A model generated the notes under the pieces. It ran no database searches and was not told the origin of the DNA. It saw only the letters and a list, made by a program, of their open reading frames with translations. Shown here piece after piece: positions 1 through 8,337 of a stretch of 64,000 bases of DNA. The stretch's first letter is position 1. Each line of letters begins with the position of its first letter. Source of the DNA: Pigmentiphaga sp. (GTDB taxonomy: Bacteria > Pseudomonadota > Gammaproteobacteria > Burkholderiales > Burkholderiaceae_B); contig JALOAI010000025.1 of the NCBI GenBank assembly GCA_023228945.1, positions 14,313 through 78,312 on the forward strand, read 5' to 3'. The translations under genes were made by a program, and so were the position numbers.

Positions 1-1056
1 GCCTTCTTCCAGTGCCATCTCGGCCTCGGCGATGGCGTCTTCGCTGCTTTCGCGCTCGGCGGTGGCGCTGGCCAGGCGCTCGGCCACCTGCGCCTCCTGG
101 GCCTGCAGGCGCCGCTGGGCGTCGACCACATAGCGGATCTCGGCTTCCAGCCGGCTGACCTCGGCGTTGGCCGCATACAAGGCACCTTGCGCGGCATGCA
201 CGGCGTCGCCGGCCGCGTAATGGGCCTGGCGCAGGGACGTCAGGCCGGCCTCCTCGCGGCGCAGCTCGGCCAGCGCGGCCTCGAGTGCGGTTTGCGCCTG
301 CTCGGTGGCCAGGCCCGCGCGCTCGCGGGTCTGGTCGGCCTCGCGCTTTTTCAGCCACCACGTCGCATGCAGGGTTTGCTCGCCGCGAGCCTGTAGTTCG
401 TGGTAGCGCTGCGCCACCGTGGCCTGGCTCTCGAGCTTGTCGAGCTGCGAGTTGAGCTCGCGGAGGATATCTTCGACCCGGGTGAGGTTCTCGCGGGTGT
501 CTTCCAGGCGATTGGCGGTTTCGCGGCGGCGTTCTTTGTAGCGCGACACCCCCGCCGCTTCTTCGAGGAAGACGCGGAGCTCTTCGGGACGCGCCTCGAT
601 GATGCGCGAGATCATGCCCTGGCCGATGATGGCATAGCCGCGCGCACCCAATCCGGTGCCGAGGAAGATGTCGTGGATGTCGCGGCGCCGCACCTGCTGG
701 TTATTGACGAAATAGCTGCTGGTGCCATCGCGGGTGAGCACCCGGCGCACGGCGATCTCGGCGTATTGGCTCCACTGGCCGGCGGCGCGGCCGACCTCGT
801 TGTCGAACACCAGTTCGACCGAAGCGCGGGCCGCGGGCTTGCGCTGCACCGAGCCATTGAAGATGACGTCTTGCATCGACTCGCCGCGCAGCTCCGAAGC
901 CCGGGTTTCGCCCAGAACCCAGCGCACCGCGTCGATGATGTTGGATTTACCGCAGCCGTTCGGCCCCACCACCCCGACCAGTTGGCTGGGAACCTGCACC
1001 ACGGTGGGGTCGACGAACGATTTGAATCCTGCGAGTTTGATCTGGGTTAATCGCAC
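1..1056 (-). CDS. smc: Chromosome segregation protein SMC (N-terminal part, cut by window edge)
   Basis: 352 N-terminal codons of the SMC ATPase, which forms the MukB/condensin-type ring that organises and segregates the chromosome. The translation from a GTG at 1056 begins VRLTQIKLAGFKSFVD, the canonical SMC opening, followed by the Walker A motif GPNGCGKSN at about residues 32-40. A long charged coiled coil starts at about residue 170. The signature motif and hinge lie beyond the window edge. The GTG is chosen because the family motif begins directly at it. It is divergent from lplT. Identity is very secure; only the start codon is inferred. Confidence 0.95.
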   Translation of the reverse strand, partial: MRLTQIKLAGFKSFVDPTVVQVPSQLVGVVGPNGCGKSNIIDAVRWVLGETRASELRGESMQDVIFNGSVQRKPAARASVELVFDNEVGRAAGQWSQYAEIAVRRVLTRDGTSSYFVNNQQVRRRDIHDIFLGTGLGARGYAIIGQGMISRIIEARPEELRVFLEEAAGVSRYKERRRETANRLEDTRENLTRVEDILRELNSQLDKLESQATVAQRYHELQARGEQTLHATWWLKKREADQTRERAGLATEQAQTALEAALAELRREEAGLTSLRQAHYAAGDAVHAAQGALYAANAEVSRLEAEIRYVVDAQRRLQAQEAQVAERLASATAERESSEDAIAEAEMALEEG

Positions 1057-1110
1057 CGGACGCGAACACTATGGCAAAAAAAGGGGAACGGTCTGCATTG
1101 AGCGGCGTCA

Positions 1111-1139
1111 CAGGAAAATCCTGGATCGCTCCGTATAAT
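1111..1139 (+). promoter_or_regulatory. Putative lplT promoter region with small palindrome
   Basis: A perfect -10 hexamer TATAAT lies at 1134-1139, about 75 bases before lplT. The position where a -35 would fall is occupied by a 5-bp inverted repeat with 3-base centre, CAGGA-AAA-TCCTG (1111-1123), and no good -35 is visible. That arrangement would suit an activated or repressed promoter. Seen directly; function inferred. Confidence 0.4.
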
Positions 1140-1213
1140 ACCCCAGCGCTCGATCCGGGCCGTGCCGCAGTCCTTCAAACCGCAACCGTCCATTTCCAAG
1201 TGAGAGCAACCCC

Positions 1214-2548
1214 TTGAGCCAGACCGGACCCAACCGCATACCCTACGGTTTCTATCTGGTCATGGCGGCGCAGTTTTTTTCGTCGCTGGCCGACAACGCC
1301 CTATTGATCGCAGCCATCGCGCTGGTGCAGCAGCTCCACGGTCCCACCTGGATGGCGCCCATGGCCAAGTGGTCGTTCGCCGTGTCGTACGTGGTGCTGG
1401 CGGCCTTCGTCGGCGCCTTCGCCGACAGCCTGCCCAAGGGGCGGGTGATGTTCATCACCAATCTGATCAAGGTCAGCGGCTGTGCCCTGATGTTCCTGTA
1501 CGGCAGCTTCGGCTTCGACACCATGGGCCAGGTATATATGGTGCTGCTGGCCTATGCCGTGGTGGGCATCGGCGCGGCGGCCTACTCCCCGGCCAAGTAC
1601 GGAATCGTTACCGAAATGCTCGCCCCCGCCGATCTGGTCAAGGGCAATGGCTGGATCGAGGGCCTTACCGTCATCTCGATCCTGCTGGGCGTCATGCTCG
1701 GCGGCGCCCTCATCCATCCCCAGGTTTCGCAGTGGTTCATGACCATGCCGGGATTTCCCGCCGTGGCCACCTCGGCCGAAGCGGCCATCATCGTCATCGG
1801 CGTCGTCTACCTTATCGCGGCGGCCTTCAATCTGCTGATCCCCCGCACCGGCGTGGTCTACCCGCCGCAACATCGCCATCCGCTGCGCCTGCTGCGCGAG
1901 TTCCTGTATTACGTGAAGATCCTCTGGAGCGATCGCCTGGGCCAGATTTCGCTGGCCGTCACCACGCTGTTCTGGGGCGCGGGCGCCACCCTGCAATTGG
2001 TCGTGATCGAATGGGGCGCGCAGCATTTGGGGCTGGGCCTCGACGAAGCCTCCATCCTGATGGGCGTGGCGGCGCTGGGCACCATCGGCGGCGCCATGCT
2101 GGCCAGCCGGATTCCACTCAAAAAGGCATTGCTCACGCTGCCGATGGGCGTCGTCATGGGCCTGGTGGTGCTGCTGATGCCCGCCGTCGAACAAATGTGG
2201 GCGGTATACGGTCTGCTGGTGCTGGTTGGCGGCCTGGGCGGCTTCTTCGTCGTCCCCATGAACGCCCTGCTGCAGCATCGCGGCCATGTCCTGCTCTCGG
2301 CGGGTCATTCGATCGCGGTGCAGAACTTCAACGAGCAGATCAACATCCTCGTCATGGTGGCGGCCTACTCCTTCCTGCTCTGGCTCAACATGCCGATCAA
2401 TACCATCATTGTGCTGTTCGGATTGCTGGTGGCGGCGCTCATGCTGCTGATCATCACCTGGAACCGCCACAATCACCGCCGGCAACCCGACCTGGACGAC
2501 ATGATCGGCCAGCGCGGACATGGCGCGGCGCTGCGCCGGCGAGCCTGA
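1214..2548 (+). CDS. lplT: Lysophospholipid transporter LplT
   Basis: 444-residue major facilitator superfamily protein with 12 predicted membrane spans. The N-terminus (MAAQFFSSLADNALL) and the segment VGIGAAAYSPAKYGIVTEM match the LplT family, which flips lysophospholipids across the inner membrane for re-acylation. In Escherichia coli lplT pairs with the acyltransferase gene aas; no acyltransferase is seen here, so the partner must be elsewhere. The start is a TTG at 1214 preceded by GAGAG; an in-frame ATG at 1262 would remove the predicted cytoplasmic N-terminus. Convergent with the next gene, with only 21 bases between stops. Confidence 0.85.
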   Translation: MSQTGPNRIPYGFYLVMAAQFFSSLADNALLIAAIALVQQLHGPTWMAPMAKWSFAVSYVVLAAFVGAFADSLPKGRVMFITNLIKVSGCALMFLYGSFGFDTMGQVYMVLLAYAVVGIGAAAYSPAKYGIVTEMLAPADLVKGNGWIEGLTVISILLGVMLGGALIHPQVSQWFMTMPGFPAVATSAEAAIIVIGVVYLIAAAFNLLIPRTGVVYPPQHRHPLRLLREFLYYVKILWSDRLGQISLAVTTLFWGAGATLQLVVIEWGAQHLGLGLDEASILMGVAALGTIGGAMLASRIPLKKALLTLPMGVVMGLVVLLMPAVEQMWAVYGLLVLVGGLGGFFVVPMNALLQHRGHVLLSAGHSIAVQNFNEQINILVMVAAYSFLLWLNMPINTIIVLFGLLVAALMLLIITWNRHNHRRQPDLDDMIGQRGHGAALRRRA

Positions 2549-2569
2549 GCCGCCGCTCCCCGACTGAAA

Positions 2570-3451
2570 TTACCGGAGTCGGCTCCGCCGCGAATCCGGC
2601 ATCGGTCGGCTCTGCAGCGGCGCCAGCGCGCGCCATGCCACGCGCTTCGCGGTGGCCCCTTCCGCCAGCATCCGTTCGGGCGAAGGGAGCAATACCAGGC
2701 TCAACGCCGGCGGGCCGGGCAACGGCCATTGGCCGCCCGGCACGGCCTGGGCGACGCCGGATTGCCGGGCCAGATCGTGCTCCAATCGTGGCGGCAAGCA
2801 CACGATCACAGTCAAGGGCTGAGCGCGCAGCGGCCGCCATGGCCGCCCCGCGAGGCTACGCAAGGTTTTTTCGTCCAGCTCACCGATCACTCCGCCCACC
2901 GGACGTTCGCGATCGCGAGGAACCGGAGTCAGGCCCACCGCGGCCATGGCCGCCGCCAGCAGGTCGCGCGCGGCGCCATCGGTAGGCCGAGGCGCATCGG
3001 CCGGCCGCAGCAACAAAGCCTGTTCCACGGCGCCATCGCCGCGCCACCATGACCAGCGCCATTTTCCCGCCAGATGCCAGGCGGCGGCGGGGCTGCGTGC
3101 GGGCGCGGGCTCGACGGGCTCGACGGGCTCGACGGGCTCGACGGGCTCGACGGGCTCGACGGGCTCGACGGACTTGGCGGACTTGGCGGGCTCGGTGGAT
3201 TCAGTAGATTCAGCAGGCTCGGCGGACGCTGCGGGCACGGCCGGTTCGCACGCAACGACCCGGCCGCTCGACAGCTCGGCGGCTTCGGGGGGGGTGTCTG
3301 CCGCAGGCGGCCGATCGGTGCCGGGGCCGCTTGCTTCGGGCCTTCCCGCCGCTGGCACGGCAGCCGGCAAGGGGCCTCGCCATTCGATGCCCAGCTCTCG
3401 CAGCCAGGCGCGCCGCCAGAAATCCCGGGCGTGGGGCGCCGGGGCCTTCAT
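2570..3451 (-). CDS. HolD-like protein (candidate DNA polymerase III psi subunit)
   Basis: 293 residues. The N-terminus (RRAWLRELGIEW, about residues 12-23) resembles the short conserved N-terminal segment of HolD/psi, and the C-terminal part ends in a KR-x-x-W helix (AKRVAWRAL) typical of HolD. The middle is a low-complexity linker with seven EPV triplets. Psi links the clamp loader to SSB. Position supports the call: its ATG overlaps the rimI stop (ATGA), and in E. coli holD and rimI are also neighbours. Family 4 uracil-DNA glycosylases of betaproteobacteria have a similar N-terminal tag and often follow rimI, but the glycosylase motifs are absent here. Family assignment is an inference; that the gene is real is secure. 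Confidence 0.6.
   Translation of the reverse strand: MKAPAPHARDFWRRAWLRELGIEWRGPLPAAVPAAGRPEASGPGTDRPPAADTPPEAAELSSGRVVACEPAVPAASAEPAESTESTEPAKSAKSVEPVEPVEPVEPVEPVEPVEPAPARSPAAAWHLAGKWRWSWWRGDGAVEQALLLRPADAPRPTDGAARDLLAAAMAAVGLTPVPRDRERPVGGVIGELDEKTLRSLAGRPWRPLRAQPLTVIVCLPPRLEHDLARQSGVAQAVPGGQWPLPGPPALSLVLLPSPERMLAEGATAKRVAWRALAPLQSRPMPDSRRSRLR
3108..3188. repeat. 9-bp minisatellite inside the HolD-like gene
   Basis: Seven perfect tandem copies of GGCTCGACG (3108-3170), followed by two diverged copies GACTTGGCG (3171-3188). On the coding (minus) strand they encode EPV repeats and then KSA repeats. The 9-bp period keeps the frame, so copy-number change would alter only linker length. Confidence 0.95.
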
Positions 3452-3912
3452 GCCGGCACCTGCTGGCCGGGGGGCACCGGTTTGCGCATGACGATGGCGT
3501 CTTCCCGGCCGCGAACCGCGGGATAATAGCCGCGGCGCAGCCCGATCGTGCGGAAGCCGGCGTTTTCGTACAGGGCGCGCGCCCGGGTGTTCGACACCCT
3601 CACCTCCAGCAGTAAGGAGCCGCAGCGCCGGCGCTGTGCGTCGTCGTCGAGATGCCGCAGGAGTTCGCGAGCCAGCCCCTTGCCCTGATGGGCAGCCGCC
3701 ACGCTGAGGTTGAGTATGTGCAATTCGTCGGGAACCTCCATCACCAGACAATACGCAAGCAGCTCACCCTGCTGGCGCAACACCCAGGCGGAGTATCCCG
3801 CCGCCAACGCATCGCGGAAGTTGCCCAGCGTCCAGGGATGCGAATAAACCTGATGCTCGATGCGAATCACTTCGTCGAGGTCGTCGGGCGACATGGGAAC
3901 CGGTTGGATCAT
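3448..3912 (-). CDS. rimI: Ribosomal protein S18-alanine N-acetyltransferase RimI
   Basis: 154-residue GNAT-fold acetyltransferase. RimI acetylates the N-terminal alanine of ribosomal protein S18 using acetyl-CoA. The acetyl-CoA binding loop appears as AHQGKGLARELL at about residues 74-85, followed by the RARALYENAGFRTIG motif characteristic of RimI near residues 110-124. Length is normal for the family. It overlaps tsaB upstream and the HolD-like gene downstream by four bases each (ATGA), indicating a translationally coupled operon. The tsaB-rimI order is common in proteobacteria. Confidence 0.92.
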   Translation of the reverse strand: MIQPVPMSPDDLDEVIRIEHQVYSHPWTLGNFRDALAAGYSAWVLRQQGELLAYCLVMEVPDELHILNLSVAAAHQGKGLARELLRHLDDDAQRRRCGSLLLEVRVSNTRARALYENAGFRTIGLRRGYYPAVRGREDAIVMRKPVPPGQQVPA

Positions 3913-4685
3913 GGGTTGCGGATTCCAGGCGCGGCGCGAGGGTTGCCACCCGCCCCGGCGGCTCGTTCCCGCGAGGTAAAGGCCACTTTATCGCGAACAT
4001 ACAAGGGGTGCGCGGCCGCGGCGTCCAGCCGCACGCCCTGCTGCCACCGCAGCAAGCCGACTTCGGCCACGGCGGCCGCGGAGGGCTGCAACGGCTCGCG
4101 CCAGACTGGCAGCCCCGCTGGCAACGGCGCCTCGGCCAGCGCGGCGTCGCCGGCCACCAGCCAGGCGGCGGTCACGATCTCCAGGGCTTGTTCGGCGCAC
4201 CACTCCGCGAACCAATCGCCGAGGTGGGCGGCTGGCAGCAGTACAGGGCTTTGCCGCCAGTGGGCGAGCCCGGCGGCCTCGCGGCGGCGGGCGATGGCGA
4301 CGTAGCGTTCATCCATGCGGGCGTCTTGCACCAGAAGGCGCCACTCGGCGGGATGATCGCGCAAGGGCCGCTCGAGGGCTTCGTGGGTGGTGACGGGCAA
4401 CAAGGGCCGCCCAAGAGCGAACCCGAGCCCCTGCGCGACGCCACAGGCCACGCGCAGGCCCGTAAAACCGCCCGGGCCCTGGCCAAAGGCGACGGCATCC
4501 AGCTGCGCCGCCTTCAGGCCGGCCTCGGCGAGCAAGGCGTCGATCATTCCCAGGAGCTTTTCGGAGTGCTCAGCCACGCCGTCGTGGTGCCGCGTCAGAA
4601 CCTCGGTGGACGCGCCGGTTTGCCGGAGCAGCGCCACGCCGCAACGCGCCGAGGAAGTCTCGAGGGCCAGAAGATGGATTGCCAT
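3909..4685 (-). CDS. tsaB: tRNA threonylcarbamoyladenosine biosynthesis protein TsaB
   Basis: 258 residues, ASKHA fold. It opens with MAIHLLALETSSARCGVAL and contains FGQGPGGFTGLRVACGVAQGLG at about 68-89, the diagnostic TsaB segment. TsaB partners TsaD and TsaE in making the t6A37 modification of ANN-decoding tRNAs. It is the first gene of the tsaB-rimI-HolD-like unit. The ATG at 4685 is divergent from risA, with 146 bases between them. Residues after about 235 are low-complexity and probably not part of the fold. Confidence 0.92.
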   Translation of the reverse strand: MAIHLLALETSSARCGVALLRQTGASTEVLTRHHDGVAEHSEKLLGMIDALLAEAGLKAAQLDAVAFGQGPGGFTGLRVACGVAQGLGFALGRPLLPVTTHEALERPLRDHPAEWRLLVQDARMDERYVAIARRREAAGLAHWRQSPVLLPAAHLGDWFAEWCAEQALEIVTAAWLVAGDAALAEAPLPAGLPVWREPLQPSAAAVAEVGLLRWQQGVRLDAAAAHPLYVRDKVAFTSRERAAGAGGNPRAAPGIRNP

Positions 4686-4753
4686 GCGCTTATTGTACGG
4701 CGAGGCGCCCTGGCCGCCCCCCTCATCACAGCGATGCCGCCCGATGGATATTA

Positions 4754-4807
4754 TGTAACAGCGTTTTGCGGACGCGGCTGGAACCCCGCAACTCGGCTAC
4801 AGTTACA
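4754..4807. promoter_or_regulatory. Inverted TGTAAC/GTTACA boxes upstream of risA
   Basis: TGTAAC (4754-4759) and its inverse GTTACA (4802-4807) lie 25-78 bases before the risA start, in the only AT-rich part of the tsaB-risA gap. OmpR-family regulators often bind sites containing GTTACA-like half-sites, so autoregulation is possible. This rests on two hexamers only. Confidence 0.3.
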
Positions 4808-4831
4808 TTTTTAAGCCCGCCATGTGCTCCC

Positions 4832-5572
4832 ATGCAACACCAGCCCTCTTCCAACTTGCCCAAAAAGCTCCTTGTGGTCGATGACGATGGCCGCTTGCGC
4901 GAGCTGCTCAAGCGTTATCTCTCCGAGCAGGGATTCAACGTCACGGCTGTCGAAGACGCGTCCAGCATGGACAAAGTCTGGCAGCGCGAGCACTTCGACC
5001 TGGTCGTGCTCGACCTCATGCTGCCCGGCGAAGATGGTTTGTCCATCTGCCGTCGCCTGCGTGGCGCCCACAACAATACCCCGATCATCATGCTCACGGC
5101 CAAGGCCGAGGATATAGATCGCATCGTCGGGCTCGAAATGGGCGCCGACGATTATCTGCCCAAGCCGTTCAATCCGCGCGAGCTCCTCGCCCGCATCAAC
5201 GCCGTCCTGCGCCGTCGCGGCCCCGAAGAACACCCGGGCGCCCCCAGCCAGGAAAGCGACGACTGGGTCAAGTTCGGTCCGTGGATCCTCAACCTTTCCA
5301 CCCGTACTTTGCTGCGCGACGGCGAGCCGGTGCCCATCACCACCGGCGAGTTCTCGGTACTCAAGGTTTTCGCCCGCCACCCCAAGATTCCGCTATCGCG
5401 CGACAAACTGATGGAACTGGCGCGCGGCCGCGAATACGAGGCCTTCGACCGCAGCCTCGACGTGCAGATTTCCCGACTGCGCAAGCTGATCGAGGAAGAT
5501 CCCGCCAAGCCCGTTTTCATTCAAACGGTCTGGGGCATGGGCTACGTCTTCGTTCCCGACGGCGGGCAATAA
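4832..5572 (+). CDS. risA: OmpR-family response regulator RisA
   Basis: 246 residues: receiver domain (acidic pocket DDD at 17-19, phospho-acceptor D61 in VVLDLMLPGEDG, switch lysine K111 in YLPKPF), then an OmpR-type winged helix ending in TVWGMGYVFVPDGGQ. RisA is the Bordetella OmpR ortholog, controlling motility, acid/stress and c-di-GMP-linked genes. The ATG at 4832 is chosen because the receiver starts ten residues later; an in-frame extension to 4679 would run across the tsaB start. No clear Shine-Dalgarno is visible. Followed by risS after 78 bases that contain a strong terminator-like hairpin. Confidence 0.92.
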   Translation: MQHQPSSNLPKKLLVVDDDGRLRELLKRYLSEQGFNVTAVEDASSMDKVWQREHFDLVVLDLMLPGEDGLSICRRLRGAHNNTPIIMLTAKAEDIDRIVGLEMGADDYLPKPFNPRELLARINAVLRRRGPEEHPGAPSQESDDWVKFGPWILNLSTRTLLRDGEPVPITTGEFSVLKVFARHPKIPLSRDKLMELARGREYEAFDRSLDVQISRLRKLIEEDPAKPVFIQTVWGMGYVFVPDGGQ

Positions 5573-5589
5573 TCCGCTCCGCGGGCCCC

Positions 5590-5632
5590 GGGCCCGGCCA
5601 GCGTCGCCCGTCGACGCCGGCCGGGCCCTTTT
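5590..5632 (+). terminator. Strong terminator-like hairpin between risA and risS
   Basis: Ten-bp stem GGGCCCGGCC/GGCCGGGCCC (5590-5599 with 5619-5628) extended by GCGTC/GACGC (5601-5605 with 5613-5617), a 7-base loop, and then TTTT. Only the two single bases flanking the inner stem are unpaired. It sits inside an apparent two-gene operon, so it probably reduces readthrough into risS. Confidence 0.8.
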
Positions 5633-5650
5633 CACCCCTCTACCCGCGCC

Positions 5651-7006
5651 ATGCGCAAAATTTTCCGCTGGGGGTTGTTCGGCCGATCCTTCCTGTTGCT
5701 CGTCGCGCTGATGCTGGCCAATCTCTTGATTTGGTCGCACGCGCACCGCAACATGACGATCGAGCCTCAGGCCCGCGATATCGCCGACCAGATCGTCACG
5801 GCCGTGAACATCACGCGCGCCGCCCTGGTGTATGCCGCCCCGATCCGGCGGCGCTATCTGCTGATGGATCTCGCCACCAACGAGGGCATCCGCATTTATC
5901 CGCGCAATCCCGCCGACCGCACCGAGCCGATGCCCGACACCGCGCTGATGCAATGGGTGGCGATAGAGATCAACCGGCAGCTCGGTCCGGATACGCAAAT
6001 CAAATGGTCGGTCAACCAATTGCCCGGCATCTGGGTCAGCTTCAGCCTCAATAACGACAGCTATTGGGTGGTGCTGGAGCGCACCCGGGCCGAACGCACC
6101 GACGGCACGCAGTGGCTCGGATGGTCGCTGGCGGCCCTGCTGCTGTCGCTGTCGGGGGCGGCCCTGATCGTCGGTTTCGTCAATCAGCCCCTGACCCGGC
6201 TGTTGCGGGCCACGCAGGCGCTGGCGCGCGGCGAGCAGCCCGAAAAGCTCCCCGAAGATCGTGGCACCGACCTGATCCGCGACGTTTACACCAGCTTCAA
6301 CCGCATGGTCAGCGACCTCGACCGGGCCGAGAGCGACCGCAACCTGATGCTGGCGGGTATCTCGCACGATTTGCGCACACCGCTCGCCCGCATCCGGCTG
6401 GAACTGGAGATGCTGCCGCTGCCCGACGAGGCACGCGCGGGCATCGAGGCCGATCTTAGCCAGATCACCCATATCCTCCGGCAGTTCATGGACTACGTCC
6501 AGCCTACCGGCCATCGGCCCACGGTGCTCGAGGCCTCCAATGCCCTGTGCTCGCTCGTCGATCGCGAACGCGAGCGGATCGAGGCGGTGGGCGGCCGGCT
6601 GCATGCCCGCATCGATCCGGGCCTGGTGGTCTGCATGGACATCGGCGACCTCCAGCGCGTCGTGTCGAACCTGATCGACAACGCACGCAAATACGGTCGC
6701 CACGAGGGCGAACCGCCGCTGATCGACGTCTCGGCCCGCCGCGACGGCGACTTCGTTCGCATCGAGATCTGCGATCGCGGGCCCGGCATCCCCGAGACCG
6801 AGCACGAGGCCATTCTGCGCCCCTTCGTGCGCGGCACCGAGGCCCGCACCAACACCGGCGGAGCGGGGCTTGGCATGTCCATCGTCCAGCGTCTGGTCCG
6901 TTCGGGAGGCGGACAGATCCAACTACGCAACCGCGACGACGGCGGCCTCTGCGTCAGCCTGCTATTGCCGAATTGCAGCTGGAAGCGCAACGCCGCCGAC
7001 AGGTAG
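5651..7006 (+). CDS. risS: EnvZ-like sensor histidine kinase RisS
   Basis: 451 residues: TM1 at about 12-29, periplasmic part about 30-153, TM2 about 155-176, HAMP about 177-230, and a HisKA domain with H239 in GISHDLRTPLARI. The HATPase domain has an N box (SNLIDNARKYG), a G1 box (CDRGPGIPE) and a G2 box (GGAGLGMSIVQRL). It should autophosphorylate and phosphorylate RisA. In B. pertussis risS is a frameshifted pseudogene; here the frame is complete. The start ATG follows the risA-risS hairpin by 18 bases. Confidence 0.92.
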   Translation: MRKIFRWGLFGRSFLLLVALMLANLLIWSHAHRNMTIEPQARDIADQIVTAVNITRAALVYAAPIRRRYLLMDLATNEGIRIYPRNPADRTEPMPDTALMQWVAIEINRQLGPDTQIKWSVNQLPGIWVSFSLNNDSYWVVLERTRAERTDGTQWLGWSLAALLLSLSGAALIVGFVNQPLTRLLRATQALARGEQPEKLPEDRGTDLIRDVYTSFNRMVSDLDRAESDRNLMLAGISHDLRTPLARIRLELEMLPLPDEARAGIEADLSQITHILRQFMDYVQPTGHRPTVLEASNALCSLVDRERERIEAVGGRLHARIDPGLVVCMDIGDLQRVVSNLIDNARKYGRHEGEPPLIDVSARRDGDFVRIEICDRGPGIPETEHEAILRPFVRGTEARTNTGGAGLGMSIVQRLVRSGGGQIQLRNRDDGGLCVSLLLPNCSWKRNAADR

Positions 7007-7035
7007 AATTCAGACACCCCATTGCAGGAGTCTTT

Positions 7036-7587
7036 ATGAAAACCGTCGGCGATAAACTCGAGTCCTTCAAGGTCACGGGAGTCAAACCGGGCTTCAACCA
7101 GGCCGAAGAGCACGGCCTCTCGGCCTTCGAACCCATCACCGAAAGCTCGTTCCCAGGCAAATGGAAGGTCATCTACTTCTACGTCAAGGATTTTTCAGCG
7201 CTCTGCCCCACCGAGATCCAGAGTTTTGCCCAGCTCGCGCCCGAGTTCGAGGCCCACGACGCCGTGCTGTTGGGCGGGTCGGCCGACAACGAACATGCCA
7301 AGCTCGGCTGGCGTCGTGAAAACCCCATTTTGTCCCGCCTCAATCATTATCAATTCGCCGACACCACGGGCGACCTGATCGACCAGTTGGGTGTGCGCGA
7401 TAGTGGCAGCGGCGTGCCCATGCGCGCCAGTTTCGTTGTCGATCCCGATAACACCATCCAGTACGTAGCCGTCACGCCGGCCCAGGTGGGTCGCAGCGCC
7501 GACGAGATCCTGCGCATTCTCGATGCTTTGCAAACCGGAGAGCCCTGCCCCGCGGGACGCCCCGTGGGTGGCGAGACGCTGGCCTGA
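7036..7587 (+). CDS. AhpC/Prx1-type peroxiredoxin with altered active-site loop
   Basis: 183-residue 2-Cys peroxiredoxin that reduces H2O2, organic peroxides or peroxynitrite. Peroxidatic C57 lies in FSALCPTEI and resolving C171 in GEPCPAG. The highly conserved proline of the PxxxT/SxxC motif is replaced by Val50 (YFYVKDFSALC); the usual AhpC reads YFYPKDFTFVC. An AGGAG Shine-Dalgarno precedes the ATG, 29 bases after risS. No ahpD or ahpF is adjacent. The family is certain; full peroxidase activity is less so because of the Pro to Val change. Confidence 0.88.
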   Translation: MKTVGDKLESFKVTGVKPGFNQAEEHGLSAFEPITESSFPGKWKVIYFYVKDFSALCPTEIQSFAQLAPEFEAHDAVLLGGSADNEHAKLGWRRENPILSRLNHYQFADTTGDLIDQLGVRDSGSGVPMRASFVVDPDNTIQYVAVTPAQVGRSADEILRILDALQTGEPCPAGRPVGGETLA

Positions 7588-7607
7588 GAGCCAAGCCAAG
7601 CGCCCGA

Positions 7608-8102
7608 TCAGTCTTCGTCGGCGTCCAGAAGATGCCGGGTGATGCGGTCCAGCCATTCGCCGAGCAACAGACGCTCTTGCGGCGTAAGACAGCTGAAGAT
7701 TTCGTGGTTGCGGCGGGCGATCATCGCCATGACCTGCCCGTGCCGCGCCACCCCCGCCGGCGTGAGCGATAGCACTACGCCACGTCCGTCGGCGGCGCTG
7801 GCTGTTTTATGCACCAAGCCGCGCTCGACCAGCGCTTGCGCCGAGCGGCTGGCTTGCGCCTTGTCCAGGTTGGCGGCGCGCGCCAGATGGTTGACCGACA
7901 TCGGAGCAAAGCTGCCGATGGCCGCCAGCGCGCGCCCTTCTCCCAACGGGAGCTTGCATTCGTGTTGATAGGCTCGCAGCGTATCGCGATCGGTCAGCTT
8001 GTTGACACGATGCAAACGGTAGGTCAGGAAAGCGTCGAGCGACGGCTGGCCCGCCGGGCTGGCGGCACACGACCGCCGCTCGGTCGGCTGGTCAGAGCAC
8101 AC
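7608..8102 (-). CDS. MarR-family transcriptional regulator
   Basis: 164 residues with a MarR winged helix: recognition region NHLARAANLDKAQASRSAQALVERG at about 71-95 and wing around DGRGVVLSLTPAG at about 104-116. It is the last gene of a three-gene minus-strand unit with a flavin monooxygenase and a small DUF2783-like protein, so it is likely the ligand-responsive repressor of that unit. The GTG start at 8102 overlaps the preceding gene by 11 bases. Similar palindromes near 10000 may be its operator. Convergent with ahpC. Confidence 0.88.
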   Translation of the reverse strand: MCSDQPTERRSCAASPAGQPSLDAFLTYRLHRVNKLTDRDTLRAYQHECKLPLGEGRALAAIGSFAPMSVNHLARAANLDKAQASRSAQALVERGLVHKTASAADGRGVVLSLTPAGVARHGQVMAMIARRNHEIFSCLTPQERLLLGEWLDRITRHLLDADED

Positions 8103-8271
8103 TGGCCGTCTCGGCCTGCTGGATCAGCGCCTTGACTTCGTCGGCATCGCCATGGCGGGTCATCAAGGAGAGACAGAGGGCTGCCAGGAGCATCGGGGCC
8201 CGCTGTTCCCCCACGCGCGACATCGCTTCGCACAATGCCGAATAAGTGGCGTCGAGATCTTCCGGTGACAT
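8092..8271 (-). CDS. DUF2783-like small protein
   Basis: 59 residues, helical (EDLDATYSALCEAM, then LLAALCLSLMTRHGDADEVKALI). The spacing of an initial Y-x-x-L segment and a final LL-x-H-GD segment resembles DUF2783, small proteins typically encoded next to flavin hydroxylases of the hydroxyphenylpropionate type, as here. ATG at 8271 has GGAG five bases upstream; a GTG at 8277 is also in frame. It overlaps the marR start by 11 bases. Function unknown; the family match is from memory of the pattern. Confidence 0.6.
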   Translation of the reverse strand: MSPEDLDATYSALCEAMSRVGEQRAPMLLAALCLSLMTRHGDADEVKALIQQAETASVL

Positions 8272-8337
8272 TTGCACTCCATTCTGGATGAAAGGGGGAG
8301 ACGGTCTTGGCGACGAGGCTTGCGCTCAGGCGCGTGG

